From Rhodobacteraceae bacterium M382 (GTDB taxonomy: Bacteria > Pseudomonadota > Alphaproteobacteria > Rhodobacterales > Rhodobacteraceae), in contig CP081098.1 of the NCBI GenBank assembly GCA_025141015.1, forward strand, positions 547,501 to 611,500: DNA of 64,000 nucleotides. Direction: 5' to 3'. The notes beneath the pieces were generated by a model that was not told where the DNA came from, did not search any database, and worked only from the letters and a program-made list of their open reading frames with translations. The first letter of the stretch is position 1; every line of letters starts with the position of its first letter. Positions 21,799 through 30,324 of the stretch are shown piece by piece. A program made the translations under genes and the position numbers.

Positions 21799-22815
21799 AT
21801 GAAAAAGATTCTCTTCGCGACTACCGCGCTGATCGCCACCGCGGGCATGGCCGCCGCAGATGTCCGCATTTCTGGTTACGGCCGTTTTGGTCTGGACTAC
21901 AACGAAAACAACGACCGTGTTGGTAACATTGCTTCCGGCGCCCTGAACGGCCGTTCGGAAACCAACATCACCAGCCGTCTGCGTCTGCAGTTCGACATGT
22001 CGACCGAAACCGACAGCGGTGTGACCCTGGGTGCTCGTTTCCGTGCACAGGCTGAAAGCCGTGACAACGCTCCCGGCGGCGCAGCATTCAACGGTGCTCG
22101 CTTCTTCGCAACCTACGAAGGTTTCACCCTGCAGGTTGGCAACATCATCGGTGCGGTTGAAAACGCAACCGGTCTGTACCTGGAAACCCGCACCGCAGGT
22201 GTTGGTATCGACGGTGCCGGCTTTGAATCGATCGTTACCAACGTGAACGGCGAATCGTTCAACTGGGACGCATACAGCTCGGCTGGCGTTGGCGCCAACG
22301 GTGTTGAAGTTCTGTACGCAGCTGGCGCATTCAGCGGCCACATCTCGTACTCCGAAGACAACGGTCTGCCCACAAGCGCATCGCGTGTTGCCGCCAACAT
22401 GGCATACACCTTTGGCGACTGGACCGGTGCTATCGCTGTTCAGGACTCCGACCTGGCATTCGAAGACAAAACCTTCGTCAGCATCTCGGGTGACCTGGGT
22501 CAGTTCGGCGTACGTCTGGCCTATGCAGACAACGACGGCATCGACAAGTGGGGCCTGTACGGCAACATGGACATCGGTTCTGCTTCGAACATCCTGGTTT
22601 ACGTGACCGACGAAGACGCAGTTTCGGCTACTGACGTTGCTGCTGGTCGTAACGACAACCGTGACGCAATCGCCGGTTCGAACAACCGCGAAGGTACCGG
22701 TTACGGTATCCACTACTCGTACGATCTCGGGGGCGGCGCTTCCTTCGAAGCCGGTATCCGCGAATCTTCGTGGGACAACACCACCGTTCAGGCGGGTGTG
22801 TACTTCAGCTTCTAA
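21799..22815 (+). CDS. Outer-membrane porin (Rhodobacterales type)
   Basis: 338 aa. Signal peptide of about 20 residues ending GMAAA, then an amphipathic beta-barrel pattern starting DVRISGYGRFGLDY and ending with the aromatic C-terminal Phe (AGVYFSF) used by the BAM machinery. Repeated strands such as SRLRLQFDMSTETDSGVTLGARFRAQ are typical of general diffusion porins. Codon choice is strongly biased (mostly ggt/ggc Gly, ctg Leu, aac Asn, gaa Glu), as in very highly expressed genes. Own promoter region upstream and strong terminator downstream. Confidence 0.95.
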   Translation: MKKILFATTALIATAGMAAADVRISGYGRFGLDYNENNDRVGNIASGALNGRSETNITSRLRLQFDMSTETDSGVTLGARFRAQAESRDNAPGGAAFNGARFFATYEGFTLQVGNIIGAVENATGLYLETRTAGVGIDGAGFESIVTNVNGESFNWDAYSSAGVGANGVEVLYAAGAFSGHISYSEDNGLPTSASRVAANMAYTFGDWTGAIAVQDSDLAFEDKTFVSISGDLGQFGVRLAYADNDGIDKWGLYGNMDIGSASNILVYVTDEDAVSATDVAAGRNDNRDAIAGSNNREGTGYGIHYSYDLGGGASFEAGIRESSWDNTTVQAGVYFSF

Positions 22816-22842
22816 GTTGAACAACGCATAGCGTGAATTTTG

Positions 22843-22875
22843 GGGCGGGCTCATATGAGCTCGCCCTTTTCTTTT
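22843..22875 (+). terminator. Strong Rho-independent terminator after the porin
   Basis: gggcgggctcat (22843-22854) pairs with atgagctcgccc (22855-22866) through a 12-bp near-perfect palindrome (one G-U), followed by ttttcttttg. It fits termination of an abundant porin mRNA. Confidence 0.9.
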
Positions 22876-22918
22876 GTCGAAAAACCGTGTTGTTTCGCCA
22901 AAAGACATGAGGAACTGG

Positions 22919-23569
22919 ATGTCACTGGAAGAAATCAAATCCCGCGTTGCATCGGCTGAACAGAATTCTGGACGCCCTGTTGGTGCTGTCACGTTGATTG
23001 CTGTCTCAAAAGTCCAACCCAATGAGCGGGTTGCACAAGTTTTGGAGCAAGGGCACCGTATCTTTGGCGAAAACAAGGTGCAGGAAGCCGCTGGGAAATG
23101 GCCAGATTTTTCTGCACGCTTTCAGGGGCTGGATTTGCATTTGATTGGCCCTCTTCAGACCAACAAAGCACGCCAAGCCATGCAGTTGTTTAATGCGATC
23201 CATTCAGTTGACCGGCCCAAGCTGGCAAAAACACTGGCCCGTCTGGCACAGGAAATGGGTGCCTGTCCTGACTTGTTCATTCAAGTCAATACAGGCGAAG
23301 AGGAACAGAAGGCAGGGGTGCTGCCTAATGAGGCAGATGGGTTTGTTGCCGAATGTCGGGCATTGGACTTGCCGGTTAAGGGCTTGATGTGCATACCGCC
23401 TGTGGACGAGGAATCGTCATTGCATTTTGCGCTTTTGGCCAAGATCGCCACGCGGAATGGTCTGGATGGGTTGTCCATGGGAATGAGTGGCGACTTTGAA
23501 AAGGCAATTTCATTGGGTGCAACTCATATCCGTGTTGGATCCGCCATATTCGGTGAGCGTGGATCTTAA
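22919..23569 (+). CDS. yggS: YggS/PROSC-family PLP homeostasis protein
   Basis: 216 aa TIM-barrel PLP-binding protein that buffers pyridoxal phosphate. LIAVSK carries the PLP lysine; FGENKVQEA, LHLIGPLQTNK, GLMCIPP and the phosphate-binding GLSMGMSGDFEKAISLGATHIRVGSAIFG block are all present. Start ATG 22919, preceded by gagga; an upstream frame extension to 22874 would run into the porin terminator and was dropped. Monocistronic, ending at the tandem hairpins. Confidence 0.95.
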   Translation: MSLEEIKSRVASAEQNSGRPVGAVTLIAVSKVQPNERVAQVLEQGHRIFGENKVQEAAGKWPDFSARFQGLDLHLIGPLQTNKARQAMQLFNAIHSVDRPKLAKTLARLAQEMGACPDLFIQVNTGEEEQKAGVLPNEADGFVAECRALDLPVKGLMCIPPVDEESSLHFALLAKIATRNGLDGLSMGMSGDFEKAISLGATHIRVGSAIFGERGS

Positions 23570-23571
23570 CC

Positions 23572-23620
23572 GGCAAAAGTTTTTAAAACTTTTGCCAAGA
23601 CTTTTACTAAAAGTCTTGGC
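23572..23620. terminator. Two interlocked perfect hairpins between convergent genes
   Basis: Hairpin A: ggcaaaagtttt (23572-23583) with aaaacttttgcc (23585-23596). Hairpin B: gccaagactttt (23594-23605) with aaaagtcttggc (23609-23620), loop act. Both stems are perfect 12-mers and share the bases gcc at 23594-23596, so they exclude each other at the junction. T-rich 3' arms and position after yggS and before the L,D-transpeptidase stop suggest a bidirectional terminator. Confidence 0.75.
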
Positions 23621-23630
23621 GTCGCAGTGG

Positions 23631-24134
23631 TCATTGCAGCATTGGAATGAAAACCCGGGTGCCGGGCGGTATCCTGGGTGCGATCCAATGCAGATCTGAT
23701 CTGGAAAATGCGATGCAGCCTTCTGTTGGGAAGCCAGGGCGACGCCATTGGTGAATGAAAATGGCCGACCCTTTTCCGGGAATTGCCTTTGGCCAGTTCC
23801 AATCTGTTGTCAGGATCAGGTCATAAAGCGGGTCAGAGCGTCGCAGGCTCTCGTGGCTCAAGGCGTGTGGACCGTGAACGTGGTGGTTGTAGTTGGGGCA
23901 GGTCACATCGTCTGACCACAAATCTCGGGGGCTGATGGGGCGCGCCCAAGCGGCTGGCTTCGCAATGCGATCCGGGCGATAGTACAGGGCCGTAATCCGG
24001 AGCACCCCCACAGGAGTGGCACCATCTCCTTCGCGTTTGTCGGCCGTCAGACCGTTTCTTCCGATCGAACATGGGAAATACCGTCCGGCATATCGAATCC
24101 CGCGAGGGCTCAATACCAAGTCGAGGGGCGTCAC
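23631..24134 (-). CDS. L,D-transpeptidase (YkuD-like) family protein
   Basis: 167 aa. The C-terminal half has the YkuD catalytic pattern: IHQWRRPGFPTEGCIAFSR, with His and Cys of the usual H-x(14-17)-[ST]-x-G-C set (the Ser-His before Gly is replaced by Thr-Glu). DGATPVGVLRI near residue 38 is another family block. No signal peptide is evident, a pattern seen in the short Rhodobacterales members. May cross-link or trim peptidoglycan; substrate uncertain. Its start overlaps the ribA stop by 4 bp. Confidence 0.85.
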   Translation of the reverse strand: MTPLDLVLSPRGIRYAGRYFPCSIGRNGLTADKREGDGATPVGVLRITALYYRPDRIAKPAAWARPISPRDLWSDDVTCPNYNHHVHGPHALSHESLRRSDPLYDLILTTDWNWPKAIPGKGSAIFIHQWRRPGFPTEGCIAFSRSDLHWIAPRIPPGTRVFIPMLQ

Positions 24135-25219
24135 AGGAAATGCCCGGACTTGGCCGCTTTGGTGGCCAGATAGTGCTGGTTATAGGCGTTTTCCCCAACT
24201 TGCAGCGGAACGCGTTCGGTCACTTGAACGCCGGTTTTTTCCATCATCGCAATTTTGTTGGGGTTATTTGTCAACAATCGTACCAGACCGAATCCCATCT
24301 GACGCAATATTGAGGACCCCAACCTAAAGTCGCGTTCATCGTCTTCAAATCCCAAGCGGTGATTGGCCTGGACCGTATCAAACCCCTGATCTTGCAGGCT
24401 ATAGGCGCGCATCTTGTTGGCGAGCCCGATCCCCCGGCCTTCCTGATTGAGATACAGCAGAACACCGGCACCTTCGCTTCCCATTTGCGCGAGTGCGCCG
24501 CGCAACTGGGGGCCACAGTCGCATTTGAGAGATCCCAGAACATCCCCGGTAAAACAGGCAGAATGCAACCGTGCCAAAACAGGCTTGTCCCGTGCTGGGC
24601 GCCCGATTTCGATCGCGTAATGTTCTTCATTGCCATCTTCGGGACGGAACACATGCAAACGCCCGGCCTCGGCGGCATCCATGGGCAGACGCGCTGCCGC
24701 GACGGCATGCAGAGGGCTTGTATCCTGTAGCAAAGGCTCGGTCGCTGCGTGTGGCAGAACGGTCAGGCCAAATGTCTGGGCCATCTCCGCCGGCCTTTCC
24801 ACGGAAATTAGAACAGCGGCAGGCAGCAGCCGGGCCGACTTGCTGAGTGCAATAGCCAGGCGATGCAGTTTGGCTGACCCGCCACGATCAGATGTAAAGG
24901 GCCCTTTCATCGGCGTGTTCAGATCATCGGCCGGATCCGCTAGGGCCTGAAGCCAAACCAGATCAGCGGATGCAGGCACCTGTATTCTGGCAACATCTCC
25001 ATCATAGGCGCGCGCCTTGAGTGTCTCGGCTCGCCGCGAGGTGAGCGCCAATGTTATTGCGCCTTGAACCTTGAAGTCGTTCCAGCGGTCAGGTCTCAGC
25101 GTTTCGACAGCCATGGCCAGCGCCGCGTCCGCGCCATCGGTCAGGATCACCGGCACTCCCATGCGTAGATCGACTCGGGCACGGGCCAGCATCTCGACAG
25201 TTGTTGGCAGGAATGTCAT
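24131..25219 (-). CDS. ribA: GTP cyclohydrolase II with degenerate N-terminal domain
   Basis: 362 aa from ATG 25219. The C-terminal ~200 residues are a complete RibA: zinc cysteines in HSACFTGDVLGSLKCDCGPQL, then GVLLYLNQEGRGIGLANKM and the LLTNNPNKI end. This opens GTP for riboflavin synthesis. The first ~160 residues resemble the RibB (DHBP synthase) fold in outline but lack its acidic catalytic loop, so only the cyclohydrolase activity is expected. Coupled to the downstream transpeptidase gene by ATGA overlap; divergent from the response-regulator gene. Confidence 0.92.
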   Translation of the reverse strand: MTFLPTTVEMLARARVDLRMGVPVILTDGADAALAMAVETLRPDRWNDFKVQGAITLALTSRRAETLKARAYDGDVARIQVPASADLVWLQALADPADDLNTPMKGPFTSDRGGSAKLHRLAIALSKSARLLPAAVLISVERPAEMAQTFGLTVLPHAATEPLLQDTSPLHAVAAARLPMDAAEAGRLHVFRPEDGNEEHYAIEIGRPARDKPVLARLHSACFTGDVLGSLKCDCGPQLRGALAQMGSEGAGVLLYLNQEGRGIGLANKMRAYSLQDQGFDTVQANHRLGFEDDERDFRLGSSILRQMGFGLVRLLTNNPNKIAMMEKTGVQVTERVPLQVGENAYNQHYLATKAAKSGHFL

Positions 25220-25271
25220 CAATCGGTCTTTCCATGGTTTTGCTGCATGAGAACAGCGCATTGCTAAGCCA

Positions 25272-25293
25272 ATTCCGAAGGAATGTGAAACAT
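25272..25293. promoter_or_regulatory. Overlapping palindromes in the ribA/response-regulator promoter region
   Basis: attccgaaggaat (25272-25284) and atgtgaaacat (25283-25293) are two small palindromes sharing two bases, 53 bp upstream of ribA and 100 bp upstream of the regulator gene. They could be a protein-binding site, perhaps for the regulator itself, but short palindromes also occur by chance. Confidence 0.3.
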
Positions 25294-25393
25294 TTCCCGC
25301 ATTCAGGACACGTCGCCGTGAGACCCTTGCAGCAAATCTTGTCGTTTGATGAAAGTACCCTCATCTGAATGACAACGGACAGGAGGAACCCCA

Positions 25394-26080
25394 ATGGCTC
25401 AACTCAAGAAAATACTGCTTGTCGACGATGACGAAGATCTGCGCGAGGCGCTGAGCGAGCAGTTGGTCATGACCGAGGAGTTCGACGTGTTCGAAGCCGA
25501 AAACGGTCAGGGCGCGATGGAGCGGGCCAAGGAGGCCCTGTACGATCTGATCATCCTGGATGTTGGGCTGCCCGATACCGATGGGCGGGAGTTGTGCCGC
25601 CTGATGCGCAAGCAGGGTGTGAAGTCTCCGATTCTGATGCTTACGGGGCACGACACCGATGCTGACACCATTTTGGGTCTGGATGCTGGTGCCAATGATT
25701 ACGTTTCAAAACCATTCAAGTTTCCGGTTTTGTTGGCCCGTATCCGTGCGCAGTTGCGCCAGCACGAACAATCCGAAGACGCGGTATTTGCCCTGGGTCC
25801 CTATACGTTCAAACCGGCAATGAAACTGTTGATCACCGAAGATGACCGCAAGATTCGGTTGACCGAGAAAGAGACAAATATTCTCAAATTTCTCTATCGG
25901 TCGAACGATGGGGTGGTTGCCCGTGACGTTCTGCTGCACGAGGTTTGGGGGTATAATGCCGGGGTAACGACACACACGTTGGAAACCCATATTTATCGCC
26001 TGCGCCAGAAGATCGAACCAGATCCGTCGAATGCGCGCCTTTTGGTGACGGAATCAGGCGGGTATCGTCTGGTCGCGTGA
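25394..26080 (+). CDS. OmpR-family response regulator
   Basis: 228 aa. Receiver domain 1-120 with the acidic pocket DDDE (11-14), phospho-acceptor Asp56 in LIILDVGLPD, the Thr in LMLTGHD and Lys in VSKPF. The C-terminal winged helix has RLTEKETNILKFLYRSNDGVVARDVLLHEVWGYN and ends LETHIYRLRQKIEP. No histidine kinase is adjacent, so it is an orphan here. Strong ribosome site (caggagg). Followed by its own terminator at 26185-26212. Confidence 0.95.
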   Translation: MAQLKKILLVDDDEDLREALSEQLVMTEEFDVFEAENGQGAMERAKEALYDLIILDVGLPDTDGRELCRLMRKQGVKSPILMLTGHDTDADTILGLDAGANDYVSKPFKFPVLLARIRAQLRQHEQSEDAVFALGPYTFKPAMKLLITEDDRKIRLTEKETNILKFLYRSNDGVVARDVLLHEVWGYNAGVTTHTLETHIYRLRQKIEPDPSNARLLVTESGGYRLVA

Positions 26081-26184
26081 TGTTAATCTGTTGATACAGA
26101 TCAAAGAGGTTCCTGAGTGACATCTTTAATCTGACCCTATCCCGCGCATATCCGGGTTATGATATGCACCTCCCTGTTGGACTT

Positions 26185-26212
26185 GGCCGGGCCTGGTGCC
26201 CGGTCTTTTTTT
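26185..26212 (+). terminator. Rho-independent terminator after the response regulator
   Basis: ggccgggc (26185-26192), loop ctggt, gcccggtc (26198-26205), then seven T residues. Clear intrinsic terminator between the regulator and xth genes. Confidence 0.9.
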
Positions 26213-26298
26213 CCTGGGACTGCCGGAAAACGGTTCTGGTAACTGCTGCCTCCCCCCGATAACCTGCGCCAGTCATTCATCCCTGCGCGAGCGTTATC

Positions 26299-27087
26299 AT
26301 GTCCTTTTCCCTGGCAACCTGGAATATCAATTCGGTTCGTCTGCGCGAACCTATCGTCCTGAAATTGCTGCAAGAAGAGGCACCCGATGTCTTGTGTCTG
26401 CAAGAAATCAAAAGCCCCGCAGACAAGGTTCCGACCCAAGGGTTCGCGGAACTGGGGTATACTCACATGGTCGTGCGGGGGCAGAAAGGTTATAATGGTG
26501 TGGCGATCCTGTCCAAGCTGCCGATCCGGGATGTCGGAGACAAGGACTTTGCCAGCCTGGGGCATGCACGTCATGTTGCTGCGCAATTGGAAAACGGAAC
26601 AACAATCCACAATTTCTATGTTCCGGCAGGCGGTGATGTGCCGGATCGCGAAGTGAATGAAAAATTTGGTCAAAAGCTCGATTATCTCACTGAAATGCGC
26701 GATTGGTTCCGTTCGGAAAAACCGGAAAAATCCATTCTGGTGGGGGATCTGAACATTGCTCCTCGCGAGGATGACGTGTGGTCCCACAAAAAGCTGCTCA
26801 AAGTCGTGTCGCACACTCCGATCGAAGTCGAGCATCTGGCTGAAACTCAGGACGCTGGCGGTTGGGTTGACGTCACCCGTCAGGATATTCCCGAAGGTGA
26901 GTTGTACAGCTGGTGGTCCTATCGGGCCAAGGATTGGGATGCCGCCGACAAGGGGCGGCGATTGGACCACGTCTGGGCCACGAGCGACATTTCCAACGCG
27001 GGGCATTCCAGTCGTGTCTTGCGCGCGGCGCGGGGGTGGGAAAAACCCAGCGACCATGCGCCGGTTTTTGCCACCTTTGATCTCTAG
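26299..27087 (+). CDS. xth: Exodeoxyribonuclease III
   Basis: 262 aa EEP-fold AP endonuclease/3'-exonuclease of base-excision repair. Motifs: LATWNINSVR at the start, catalytic Glu in CLQEIKS, the Tyr-containing GYNGVAIL, VGDLNIAPREDDVW with catalytic Asp-Asn, RLDHVWAT, and the final SDHAPV His-Asp. Full length. Sits alone after the regulator terminator; upstream gap is 86 bp from that terminator. Confidence 0.96.
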   Translation: MSFSLATWNINSVRLREPIVLKLLQEEAPDVLCLQEIKSPADKVPTQGFAELGYTHMVVRGQKGYNGVAILSKLPIRDVGDKDFASLGHARHVAAQLENGTTIHNFYVPAGGDVPDREVNEKFGQKLDYLTEMRDWFRSEKPEKSILVGDLNIAPREDDVWSHKKLLKVVSHTPIEVEHLAETQDAGGWVDVTRQDIPEGELYSWWSYRAKDWDAADKGRRLDHVWATSDISNAGHSSRVLRAARGWEKPSDHAPVFATFDL

Positions 27088-27222
27088 ACGTGTGCGCATG
27101 GCCGGTGTCCGAACTGGAAGCCTGGGTCAGGTAGGCGGGATTTCCCGGCCTCTAATTCGCAATGCCCCCTTGGTTTTCCGGTTGATAGCTTTCATATAGG
27201 GGCCAAATCCCAAGCGGAGAAA

Positions 27223-28146
27223 ATGGCTATGATGGATATTCTGAGCGGTGCGGGCGCGGCCCCGGCCGATGACCTGATCAAGGATGTAAGTGAAGCCACC
27301 TTCATGCAGGATGTGGTCGAAGCGTCGATGAATGCGCCAGTGATCGTCGATTTCTGGGCCCCCTGGTGTGGCCCTTGCAAGACATTGGGCCCCGCACTGG
27401 AGGCTGCCGTGACCAAGGCCAAGGGCGCGGTCACCATGGCCAAGGTCAACGTCGATGAAAATCAGGGCATTGCCGGACAGATGCGGGTTCAGTCCATTCC
27501 GACGGTCTACGCATTCTATCAGGGGCAGCCGATTGATGGCTTTCAGGGCGCTGTCGCGCCCAGCGAGATTGACGCTTTTGTGGCCCGCGTCGTCGAACAG
27601 GGCGGCGGCGAAGCTGATGGTGGTCTGGGTGACGCATTGGAAGCCGCCGAGCAGATGCTGACCGAAGGGGCTGTGGCAGATGCGGCGCAGACTTTTGCTG
27701 CCATTCTGGGCGAGGATCCGAACAATGCCGCCGCCTTTGGCGGTCTGGCACGGGCTCATGTTGCGCTCGAAGATCTGGATCAGGCCGAAGCCATTTTGAA
27801 CGGTGCTCCTGCAGAAATTTCCGACGCGCCTGAAATCGAAGCGGTCAGAGCCCAGATCGAATTGGCACGTCAGGCTGAAAATGCGGGTCCCGTGGCCGAA
27901 TTGCGCAGCGCAGTCGATGCCAATCCTGATGATCATCAGGCCCGGTTTGATTTGGCACAGGCGCTGTTTGCCGCTGGTGAAACCGAAGAGGCTGTCACTG
28001 AATTGTTGGAATTGTTTCGTCGGGATCGTGAATGGAACGACGGCGCGGCCAAGGCGCAATTGTTCACCATTTTCGACGCGCTCAAGCCAAATGACCCGGT
28101 GGTTTTGAACGGCCGACGCAAGCTCAGCTCTTTGATATTTGCTTAA
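27223..28146 (+). CDS. Thioredoxin-TPR chaperedoxin (CnoX/YbbN-like)
   Basis: 307 aa. N-terminal thioredoxin domain with WCGPC at 48-52 (active Cys49 and Cys52) and the cis-Pro SIPTVYAF. From about residue 130 the protein is helical with TPR-like repeats (ALEAAEQML, AFGGLARAHVAL, ARFDLAQALFAAGETEEAVTELL), the architecture of CnoX/YbbN, which holds oxidatively stressed clients. E. coli YbbN has lost the dithiol, but here WCGPC is intact, so real redox activity is possible. First of a three-gene set with the Lon-N and Trm112-like genes. Confidence 0.92.
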   Translation: MAMMDILSGAGAAPADDLIKDVSEATFMQDVVEASMNAPVIVDFWAPWCGPCKTLGPALEAAVTKAKGAVTMAKVNVDENQGIAGQMRVQSIPTVYAFYQGQPIDGFQGAVAPSEIDAFVARVVEQGGGEADGGLGDALEAAEQMLTEGAVADAAQTFAAILGEDPNNAAAFGGLARAHVALEDLDQAEAILNGAPAEISDAPEIEAVRAQIELARQAENAGPVAELRSAVDANPDDHQARFDLAQALFAAGETEEAVTELLELFRRDREWNDGAAKAQLFTIFDALKPNDPVVLNGRRKLSSLIFA

Positions 28147-28173
28147 ACGTTTCTCAGAGCTACAATCATCTCA

Positions 28174-28815
28174 ATGATCAAAGCTGCTGACCTGCCGGAC
28201 ACGCTGGCCGTGTTCCCTCTGCCCGGGGCGCTTTTGCTGCCCCGCGCACGCCTGCCACTGCATATATTTGAACCGCGATATCTGCAAATGCTCGAAGATG
28301 CGTTCAAGACGTCGCATCGTCTGATCGGCATGATTCAACCCTGCCCGTCTCCCTCATCCGAAGACGCCTTGCATTCAATCGGGTGCGCCGGGCGGGTGAC
28401 CCAGTTTTCCGAAACCGAAGACGGGCGTTACCTGATCACGCTGACAGGGATTTCACGCTTCCGCATCCAACAGGAAACCAACGGTTTTGCTCCTTATCGA
28501 CGGTGCCAGGTCGGTTGGTCCGGTTTCGACCGGGATCTTGGGCGAGCCGAGCATGATGACAGGTTCCGTAGAAATGGGTTCATGAGCCTGCTGAACCGAT
28601 ACTTCAACGCGCGTCAGTTGGACGTGGATTGGGATACACTCAAGGATGCGGATGATGAACTGTTGATCAATTCGCTGTCCATGCTGCTGGATTTTGAACC
28701 CGAAGACAAACAGGCCCTGCTCGAGGCCCCCTGCCTCGCAACGCGGCGCGAAACCCTTGTGACATTGATTGAATTCGCCCTACGCGGCGGATCAAATGAG
28801 GAAATTCTGCAATGA
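28174..28815 (+). CDS. Lon N-terminal-like (LON substrate-binding) domain protein
   Basis: 213 aa single-domain protein like the N-terminal domain of Lon protease, without ATPase or protease parts: [31 protein letters not shown], then [29 protein letters not shown]. Such stand-alone proteins are widespread in alphaproteobacteria; role unknown, possibly client recognition. The last four bases overlap the Trm112-like start. Next to CnoX-like, so a protein-quality-control theme is plausible. Confidence 0.9.
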   Translation: MIKAADLPDTLAVFPLPGALLLPRARLPLHIFEPRYLQMLEDAFKTSHRLIGMIQPCPSPSSEDALHSIGCAGRVTQFSETEDGRYLITLTGISRFRIQQETNGFAPYRRCQVGWSGFDRDLGRAEHDDRFRRNGFMSLLNRYFNARQLDVDWDTLKDADDELLINSLSMLLDFEPEDKQALLEAPCLATRRETLVTLIEFALRGGSNEEILQ

Positions 28816-28997
28816 CAGAACAGACGATTGTGTTTGACCGCCGGATGTTGGAGGCGTTGGTGTGCCCGCAAACGCAGACCACGCTGACTTATGATGCAGA
28901 TCGGCAGGAGCTGATTTCCAAGTCCGCAAACCTGGCCTTTCCGATCCGCAACGGCATTCCGATCATGTTGGTGGACGAGGCACGTACCCTGGATTGA
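28812..28997 (+). CDS. Trm112-like small protein
   Basis: 61 aa, of the Trm112/YcaR family: [16 protein letters not shown] at the N terminus and the conserved [26 protein letters not shown] tail. The second Cys of the usual CPxC zinc pair is Thr here, so zinc binding is doubtful. Family members act as zinc-ribbon partners of methyltransferases in eukaryotes and archaea; the bacterial role is unclear. Translationally coupled to the Lon-N-like gene. Confidence 0.88.
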   Translation: MTEQTIVFDRRMLEALVCPQTQTTLTYDADRQELISKSANLAFPIRNGIPIMLVDEARTLD

Positions 28998-29008
28998 GCT
29001 GCGCCACC

Positions 29009-30235
29009 TTAGATCGGTTTGCCCTGCAACAGGCGCGGCATGTCGCCGGTCAGCCCCGCGGCTTCACGCACGAATCCGCGGCGCAGTCCCGGGAGTGATC
29101 CGACAATTCCCATGCCGATATCACGGCCCAGTCTCAGCAACGGGTTATCATTGGAAAATAGCCGATTAAAGGCATCGGTTGCCGCTGCCAATGCGGCAGT
29201 GTCAAACCGGCGCCACTGTTGATACCGCCCCAGGACCAGAGACGATCCAAAGTCTTCACCCCGTCGGGTTGCTTCGGTCAGGACTTCGGCCAATGCGGCC
29301 ACGTCGCGCAGGCCCGCGTTCAGCCCCTGCCCGGCGATCGGGTGCATCCCATGGGCTGCATCTCCGACCAGCGCCATCCGATCACCGATAAAGCTGTTGG
29401 CGATGGTCAAATTCAGCGGATACGTAAATCGTTTGCCCGCCAACGAGATTTCCCCCAGAAAATCCCCAAACCGAGGGCGTAGGGCGTCCAGATATCCGGC
29501 GTCATCCAACGCATGGATGGCGTGGGCAGTTTCGGTCCGTTCGCTCCACACGATCGAGCACCGATTGCCCGGTAGGGGCAGAATTGCCAGCGGCCCCGGT
29601 GGCATAAAGAACTGATGGGCCACGCCTCCATGCGGTTTCTCGTGGTCAATGGCGCAAACCAATGCGGTCTGTCCGTACTCCCATCCGGTCCGTTTGATCC
29701 CGGCGCGTTCGGCGGTGCCGCTCTTGCGTCCGTCGGACCCAATCAGAACACGTCCGCGCAGGGTGCCTCCATTGGCAAGCGTGACAGTGACACCGGTCGG
29801 ATCCACGTCCTGAGCCACCACCCGAGTATCGGGCATTACAGTGATGCGTGGCTCGGCCTTCATTGCCGCCCCAAAGGCGCGGCGTAAAAAACGGTCCTCG
29901 ACCATGTAGCCCATCGGGCCCTCTTCGATTTCGGCATGGTCAAAATGCATGAAAAACGGGGATGGCCCCTGACCCACGGTGCCATCCGTAACCTTGATTT
30001 CCAGCATTGGTTGGGCGTGATCCGCGACGTTCTCCCACACGCCGATTTGAGCCAACAAACGTTGTGAGGCCAGCGCCAGCGCATAGCCACGCCCGTCGAA
30101 ATCCTCGGCTTGTGACGCGCCGGGGGGGAGCGCATCAATCACAGTCACAGAATGCCCGGTCTGGGCCATGGCCAGGGCCAACGCCGGGCCGTTCAGCCCA
30201 CCGCCGACGATCAGGATGTCGGATGTGTTTTTCAT
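29009..30235 (-). CDS. ubiH: Ubiquinone-biosynthesis FAD monooxygenase (UbiH/UbiF family)
   Basis: 408 aa from ATG 30235, preceded by gcaggg. Rossmann motif IVGGGLNGPALALAMAQ at 7-23, the GSDGRKSGTAERAGI block near 170, and the second FAD motif LVGDAAHGMHPIAGQGLNAGLRDV near 290 are all typical of the UbiH/F/I/L hydroxylases that add ring hydroxyls in ubiquinone synthesis. Which ring position it hydroxylates cannot be told. Convergent with the Trm112-like gene; divergent from the amidase gene. Confidence 0.9.
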   Translation of the reverse strand: MKNTSDILIVGGGLNGPALALAMAQTGHSVTVIDALPPGASQAEDFDGRGYALALASQRLLAQIGVWENVADHAQPMLEIKVTDGTVGQGPSPFFMHFDHAEIEEGPMGYMVEDRFLRRAFGAAMKAEPRITVMPDTRVVAQDVDPTGVTVTLANGGTLRGRVLIGSDGRKSGTAERAGIKRTGWEYGQTALVCAIDHEKPHGGVAHQFFMPPGPLAILPLPGNRCSIVWSERTETAHAIHALDDAGYLDALRPRFGDFLGEISLAGKRFTYPLNLTIANSFIGDRMALVGDAAHGMHPIAGQGLNAGLRDVAALAEVLTEATRRGEDFGSSLVLGRYQQWRRFDTAALAAATDAFNRLFSNDNPLLRLGRDIGMGIVGSLPGLRRGFVREAAGLTGDMPRLLQGKPI

Positions 30236-30324
30236 GCCCTGCAATATGCGCGTGTCTTCGGGATTGTCCATGGGCCTTGGGGTCGCTACCGTCACGAAAA
30301 CCAAACATAGGGGAGCGTTCACAT

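Noticed and set aside
21562-23076. Open frame of about 500 codons on the minus strand, antisense to the porin gene
   Set aside because: Its residues mirror the strong codon bias of the porin. The opposite strand has a clear signal peptide, porin motifs, ribosome site and terminator.
26137-28059. Two minus-strand frames of over 300 codons opposite xth and the CnoX-like gene
   Set aside because: The plus-strand genes carry full catalytic motifs; the antisense products have none.
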